Source of the DNA: CAXMRP01 sp965216515
Lineage (GTDB): Bacteria; Pseudomonadota; Alphaproteobacteria; Rhizobiales; Afifellaceae
Length of the DNA: 64,000 bases
Reading direction: 5' to 3'
Assembly (NCBI GenBank): GCA_965216515.1
Contig: OZ244173.1
Coordinates: 2,480,001-2,544,000, forward strand
Below the pieces are notes generated by a model. The model saw nothing but the letters and a program-made list of their open reading frames with translations, did no database searches and was not told the DNA's origin. Every line of letters starts with the position of its first letter. The first letter of the stretch is position 1. A program made the translations under genes and the position numbers. This document shows positions 59,896 through 64,000 of this stretch, one piece after another.

Positions 59896-62589
59896 ATGAC
59901 CGACAATCCGACCCGACAGAAATCCGGCGCCGAAATCGCCGCAACCGAGCGCTACAATCCCCGCACGGTGGAAACCAGGTGGCAGAGGCTTTGGGACGAG
60001 CGCGATCTTTATCGCTGCGACAACGACGACCCCCGGCCGAAATACTACGTGCTGGAGATGTTCCCCTATCCCTCTGGCCGCATTCATATCGGCCACACCC
60101 GAAACTACACGATGGGCGACGTCGTCGCCCGCTACAAGCGGGCCAGGGGCTTCAATGTCCTCCACCCCATGGGCTGGGACGCATTTGGAATGCCGGCTGA
60201 GAACGCGGCAATGCAGAACAAGGTCCATCCGCGTGACTGGACCTATGACAACATCGCCGCCATGCGTGATCAGCTGAAGTTGATGGGCCTGTCCATCGAC
60301 TGGTCGCGCGAATTCGCCACTTGCGATCCCGGATATTACGCTCAGCAGCAACGGTTGTTCCTCGACTTCCTGGACGCCGGTCTGGTCAGCCGGAAAACCG
60401 CGAAGGTCAACTGGGATCCGGTCGATCGGACAGTGCTTGCCAACGAGCAGGTGATCGACGGCAAAGGCTGGCGCTCCGGTGCCGATGTCGAACAGCGCGA
60501 GCTCACCCAGTGGTTTTTCAGGATCACCGACTACAGTCAGGATCTGCTCGATGCCATCGCCCGTCTGGACCGCTGGCCGGACCGGGTGCGGCTGATGCAG
60601 AGCAACTGGATCGGTCGATCCGAGGGCCTGCGCGTCCGCTTCGCCTTCGACAAGGCACCGCCGGGCGGCGACGCGGCGCTGGACGTTTTCACGACCCGCC
60701 ACGACACCCTGTTCGGGGCCGCCTTCATGGCCATTTCGCCGGATCATCCTGTCGCCGCCGAATGCGCCCGGGCCGATCCGCGGCTTGCCGCGTTCATCGA
60801 GGAATGCCGGCGGCTTGGCACGTCGGCGGAGGCGATCGAAAAAGCCGAGAAGCGCGGCTACGACACCGGCCTCACAGTCCGTCACCCCTTCGACGACCGC
60901 ATCCTGCCTGTCTATGTCGCCAATTTCGTACTGATGGCCTACGGCACCGGCGCCATATTCGGCTGCCCCGGACACGATCAGCGCGATTTTGATTTCGCCC
61001 GCAAATACGACCTGCCGATCATCCCGGTCGTCGCCCCGGACGCGACCGCAACGGGCCCGGAGCTGAAGGCGTGGTCGGCCGCGTTCGCCAACGGATATGA
61101 AGCCTATGTCGGCGACGGCCGAATGATCAACTCCGACTTCCTGAACGGACTGGACATCGCCGCCGCCAAGGAAGATGTCGCCTCCCGGCTGGAGGCCCGC
61201 ACGTTAGCCGGCGCCCCGCAAGGCCGGCGCGAGGTCAACTTCCGGCTCCGCGACTGGGGCATATCCCGCCAGCGCTATTGGGGCTGTCCGATTCCGGTGA
61301 TCCATTGCAATGGCTGCGGTTCCGTGCCGGTTCCGCGCACCGATCTTCCGGTGCGCCTTCCCGACGACATCGACTTTGACGAACCGGGCAATCCCCTCGA
61401 CCGTCACCCGACCTGGAAGCAGGCCAACTGCCCGGTTTGCGGCACCGCCGCGTTGCGCGAAACGGACACCATGGACACCTTCGTCGATTCGTCCTGGTAC
61501 TTCGCCCGCTTCACCGCGCCGGATGCGGCAGCGCCAACCGATCCCGAAGCGGCCAACGCCTGGCTGCCCGTCGACCAGTATATCGGCGGCATCGAGCACG
61601 CCATTCTGCATCTGCTTTACTCCCGCTTCTTCACCCGGGCGATGCACAAGACCGGCCATCTCGGTCTTGACGAACCCTTCGCCGGCCTGTTCACCCAAGG
61701 CATGGTCGTTCACGAGACCTATCGCGCGGCCAACGGCGATTGGCTCACGCCGGCACAGGTGCGCATCGAGGGTCATGACGCCGACCGCAAGGCGCTTCAC
61801 GCCGAAACCGGCGAGCAGCTGACCATCGGGCCCCTGGAGAAAATGTCCAAGTCCCGCCGCAACACGGTTGGCCCGGAAGAGATCACCGGTTCCTACGGCG
61901 CCGATACCGCCCGCTGGTTCATGCTTTCCGATTCACCGCCGGAACGCGATGTCGAATGGACCGACGCCGGCGTCGAGGGTGCCCATCGCTTTGTCCAGCG
62001 CATCTGGCGCACCATCAACGCCGTCGCGCCGGTGTCGCGCCGGCCGGCGGGAAATGGCGGCGGCCCGGGCGCAACCGCTATGGCACTGCGCCGCGCCGTC
62101 CACAAGACCCTCCATGCGGTATCCGGAGATATCGAAAGCCTGCGCTTCAATGTCGCCATCGCGCGTTTGCACGCCCTGCTTCCGGAAATCGCCAATGCCC
62201 ACAAAACCTATGATCGCGATCCCGACAGCGACGAAAACCGGGGACTGGACCGGGCCATTGCCGAGGCCGCCGACATTTTCGTATTGATGTTCGCGCCCGC
62301 TATGCCGCATCTCGCCGAGGAGTGTTGGCAGGTGCTGGGCCATGAAGACTGGGTCGCCGCAAGCCCTTGGCCGGCCGTCGACGAAACGCTTCTGGTCGAT
62401 GACACGATCGTGCTGCCGGTTCAGGTCAACGGCAAGAAGCGCGGTGAGTTGACGATTGCCGCCGCGGCGGGGAAGGATGAGATCGAGAAGGCGGCGCTTG
62501 CCCTCGATCCGGTCGTGAAGTTTCTGGAAGGGCGCCCGCCGCGCAAGGTCATCGTCGTACCGGGAAGGATCGTCAATGTGGTGGGTTAG
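59896..62589 (+). CDS. leuS: Leucyl-tRNA synthetase
   Basis: An 897-residue class I aminoacyl-tRNA synthetase, slightly longer than the 860-880 usual in bacteria. Motifs are the HIGH box in FPYPSGRIHIGHTRNYT, the editing domain with TRHDTLFGAAFMAI, LRDWGISRQRYWGCPIPVIH with a zinc-like Cys set (CNGCGS, CPVCG), and GPLEKMSKSRRN. It charges tRNA-Leu and edits mischarged products. The frame is open far upstream, but MTDNPTRQKSGAEIAATERY is where family members start. The lptE gene overlaps its end by 14 bases. Confidence 0.96.
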   Translation: MTDNPTRQKSGAEIAATERYNPRTVETRWQRLWDERDLYRCDNDDPRPKYYVLEMFPYPSGRIHIGHTRNYTMGDVVARYKRARGFNVLHPMGWDAFGMPAENAAMQNKVHPRDWTYDNIAAMRDQLKLMGLSIDWSREFATCDPGYYAQQQRLFLDFLDAGLVSRKTAKVNWDPVDRTVLANEQVIDGKGWRSGADVEQRELTQWFFRITDYSQDLLDAIARLDRWPDRVRLMQSNWIGRSEGLRVRFAFDKAPPGGDAALDVFTTRHDTLFGAAFMAISPDHPVAAECARADPRLAAFIEECRRLGTSAEAIEKAEKRGYDTGLTVRHPFDDRILPVYVANFVLMAYGTGAIFGCPGHDQRDFDFARKYDLPIIPVVAPDATATGPELKAWSAAFANGYEAYVGDGRMINSDFLNGLDIAAAKEDVASRLEARTLAGAPQGRREVNFRLRDWGISRQRYWGCPIPVIHCNGCGSVPVPRTDLPVRLPDDIDFDEPGNPLDRHPTWKQANCPVCGTAALRETDTMDTFVDSSWYFARFTAPDAAAPTDPEAANAWLPVDQYIGGIEHAILHLLYSRFFTRAMHKTGHLGLDEPFAGLFTQGMVVHETYRAANGDWLTPAQVRIEGHDADRKALHAETGEQLTIGPLEKMSKSRRNTVGPEEITGSYGADTARWFMLSDSPPERDVEWTDAGVEGAHRFVQRIWRTINAVAPVSRRPAGNGGGPGATAMALRRAVHKTLHAVSGDIESLRFNVAIARLHALLPEIANAHKTYDRDPDSDENRGLDRAIAEAADIFVLMFAPAMPHLAEECWQVLGHEDWVAASPWPAVDETLLVDDTIVLPVQVNGKKRGELTIAAAAGKDEIEKAALALDPVVKFLEGRPPRKVIVVPGRIVNVVG

Positions 62590-63160
62590 CAGATCACCAG
62601 GATCGGGCGGCGGAGGCCGGCCCGGCAATCCGGGAGCAACCGCCCGCCGCGCCGTTCATGCGGCCTTCATCGGCCTGTTGGCGGGCGCGCTTGCCGCCTG
62701 CACGGTACAGCCGGTCTACGCGCCGGGCCATGCCGGCACGCCCGGACCGGTTCATGCCGAACTTGCGGCAATCGAGATCGATCCGGCGATTGGCCGCAAC
62801 GAACAGGTGTTCCGCAACGCCCTGATTTACGGGTTCCGGGGCGCCGACGATCCGGGCGCGCCGCGCTACAAGCTCAACTACCGCATGGTCGTCAACGAAT
62901 TTCCGCTCGGTGTGGAGGAATTCACCGGCACCCCAACCTCCTACCAGATCGCCGGCCGGGTCTCCTTCATTCTGGAGGATCATTCCACCGGAACCGTTGT
63001 CCTCACCGACCGGGCCAGCGCCGTCGCCTCCTACGACCGCTCCTCACAGAATTTCGCCAACAGCCGCGCCCGCCGGGATGCCGAAATGCGGGTGGCCGAG
63101 ACCCTTGCCCGGCTTGTCCAGACTCGTTTGGCGAGCCATTTCGCGCGGCAGAATCCCTGA
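62576..63160 (+). CDS. lptE: LPS-assembly lipoprotein LptE
   Basis: A 194-residue lipoprotein with a lipobox in GLLAGALAACTVQPVYAPG (Cys42 or so), where PVYAP is typical of LptE in alphaproteobacteria. The rest has RNALIYGFRGADDPGAPRY, NYRMVVNEF and ADTLARLVQTRL-like ends (VAETLARLVQTRLASHF). It plugs the LptD barrel and helps insert LPS into the outer membrane. ATG 62576 lies inside the end of leuS, with AAGGA seven bases upstream, so the two are coupled. This gene order is common in the group. Confidence 0.9.
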   Translation: MWWVSRSPGSGGGGRPGNPGATARRAVHAAFIGLLAGALAACTVQPVYAPGHAGTPGPVHAELAAIEIDPAIGRNEQVFRNALIYGFRGADDPGAPRYKLNYRMVVNEFPLGVEEFTGTPTSYQIAGRVSFILEDHSTGTVVLTDRASAVASYDRSSQNFANSRARRDAEMRVAETLARLVQTRLASHFARQNP

Positions 63161-63322
63161 TCGCCATGGCGGGCGCGACGATATCAGCACCGGCCGGCGC
63201 GCCATGGACCGGACCACGACCCGCCGGCCCGCAGATAACCGGACCACAGACAACCGGACCGCGAAGCGAAAGACCGCGACGCCGCGGCGGCGGATCGGAC
63301 CCATGCGCCTGATTCCGGGATC

Positions 63323-64000
63323 ATGACCGCAGTCAAGGCCCACGCCGTCGACAATTTCATCGCCGATGCCGGCCGCGACTGTCCGCTGGTGCTGATCTAT
63401 GGCCCCGATCAGGGTGCGGTTGCGGAGCGGGCGGCCGCGCTCCGGGACACGATCATCGCGGCCGCGCGCCAGCCACCGTCGCTGGTGACGCTGACCTCGG
63501 ACCAGATGGCGGGCGATCCCGGCCGGCTCGCCGACGAAGCCGGCGGGGCCTCGCTTTTCGGCGGCGATCCCCTGATCCGTCTGCGCGTCACCGACAATCG
63601 TCACAACATCGTGCCGACACTGGCGGCGCTGATCGCCAACCCCCCGGCCGGCGCACGCATCATAGTCGAAGCCGGCGATCTGAAGCCGTCGAGCGGCCTG
63701 CGCAAGGCATTTGAATCAGCCGACCGGGCCGCCGCACTGCCCTGCTACCAGCCGAAGCCGGAAGAGACCGCCGCCATGATTCGCGCCATCGTCGCCGATG
63801 CCGGCAAGACCATCACCGCGGAGGCCGTCGCCGGCCTCTGCGCCAACCTTGGCGGCGACCGTCTGGCCAACCGGAACGAGATCGACAAGCTGGTCCTTTA
63901 CGCCGGCGAAGCGGCGGAAATCACCCTCGAAGATGTTCAGGCCATTGTCGGCGAGAGCGTGGAGTTGCGCAACGACAGGCTGATCGACAACGCCCTGGTC
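63323..64000 (+). CDS. holA: DNA polymerase III delta subunit (cut by the window end)
   Basis: The first 226 codons of the clamp-loader delta subunit. It reads MTAVKAHAVDNFIADAGRDC, then LVLIYGPDQGAVAERAAAL, GGASLFGGDPLIRLRV, RIIVEAGDLKPSSGLRKAF and GDRLANRNEIDKLVLYAG, all typical of HolA. Delta opens the beta sliding clamp on DNA. The gene continues past 64,000. It follows lptE after 162 bases, as in many alphaproteobacteria. Confidence 0.93.
   Translation, partial: MTAVKAHAVDNFIADAGRDCPLVLIYGPDQGAVAERAAALRDTIIAAARQPPSLVTLTSDQMAGDPGRLADEAGGASLFGGDPLIRLRVTDNRHNIVPTLAALIANPPAGARIIVEAGDLKPSSGLRKAFESADRAAALPCYQPKPEETAAMIRAIVADAGKTITAEAVAGLCANLGGDRLANRNEIDKLVLYAGEAAEITLEDVQAIVGESVELRNDRLIDNALV

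Noticed and set aside
1..64000. CRISPR array, prophage or classical restriction or toxin-antitoxin defence island
   Set aside because: No regularly spaced repeats, phage structural genes, integrase or known defence gene set were seen; the only mobile DNA is the IS1595-family element.

Overview
The window looks like chromosomal DNA of a high-GC alphaproteobacterium, probably Hyphomicrobiales or a nearby deep lineage. The reasons are the leuS-lptE-holA order, a minCDE operon, an NAD-dependent 3-hydroxybutyrate dehydrogenase, a TAXI-type TRAP transporter, VPLPA-CTERM proteins and the overall codon and GC style. No rRNA, tRNA or CRISPR array was seen. The species cannot be named from the sequence alone.

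Positions 1-33,100 are a large exopolysaccharide (EPS) locus of the Wzx/Wzy type. It contains a polyprenyl-phosphate sugar-1-phosphate transferase (17.3-18.8 kb), glycosyltransferases at 0, 0.6, 4.8, 7.2, 25.8 and 29.1 kb, an O-acetylation pair (MBOAT plus SGNH-like), an FkbM and a class I methyltransferase, a Wzy-like polymerase, a low-GC Wzx flippase and a PAPS-type sulfotransferase. Sugar-nucleotide enzymes are a Gfo/Idh/MocA oxidoreductase, an SDR and a UDP-glucuronate-4-epimerase-like protein. The export set is a Wzz-like co-polymerase, a CpsD-like kinase, a short OPX protein and a translationally coupled outer-membrane beta-barrel. Embedded in the locus are a 1,312-residue G8/beta-helix protein with cadherin-like repeats, two VPLPA-CTERM secreted proteins and a FecR-domain protein. 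Together these describe assembly, decoration (acetyl, methyl, sulfate), polymerisation and export of an acidic EPS, plus protein partners of the matrix.

Positions 33,300-41,600 hold a TAXI TRAP transporter with an M20 amidohydrolase, a membrane cNMP-fold protein, and an ECF sigma factor overlapping a membrane vWA (YfbK-like) protein that may also be its anti-sigma factor. At 41,942-43,990 lies an intact IS1595-family element with 22-bp perfect terminal inverted repeats and an 8-bp target duplication. It carries a cytoplasmic trypsin-like protease as passenger and sits directly against the U-tract of an intrinsic terminator that may end an unannotated small RNA.

Positions 44,100-64,000 are mostly housekeeping and metabolic genes: an SMP-30 lactonase, 3-hydroxybutyrate dehydrogenase, ispG, a cupredoxin/cytochrome c pair, a deaminase, a CAP protein, a cupin/JmjC-like protein, a BioF2-like acetyltransferase, DUF924, a long-chain acyl-CoA synthetase, a TusA-like protein, a D,D-carboxypeptidase, minE-minD-minC, a YggS-like PLP protein, leuS, lptE and a holA cut by the window end.
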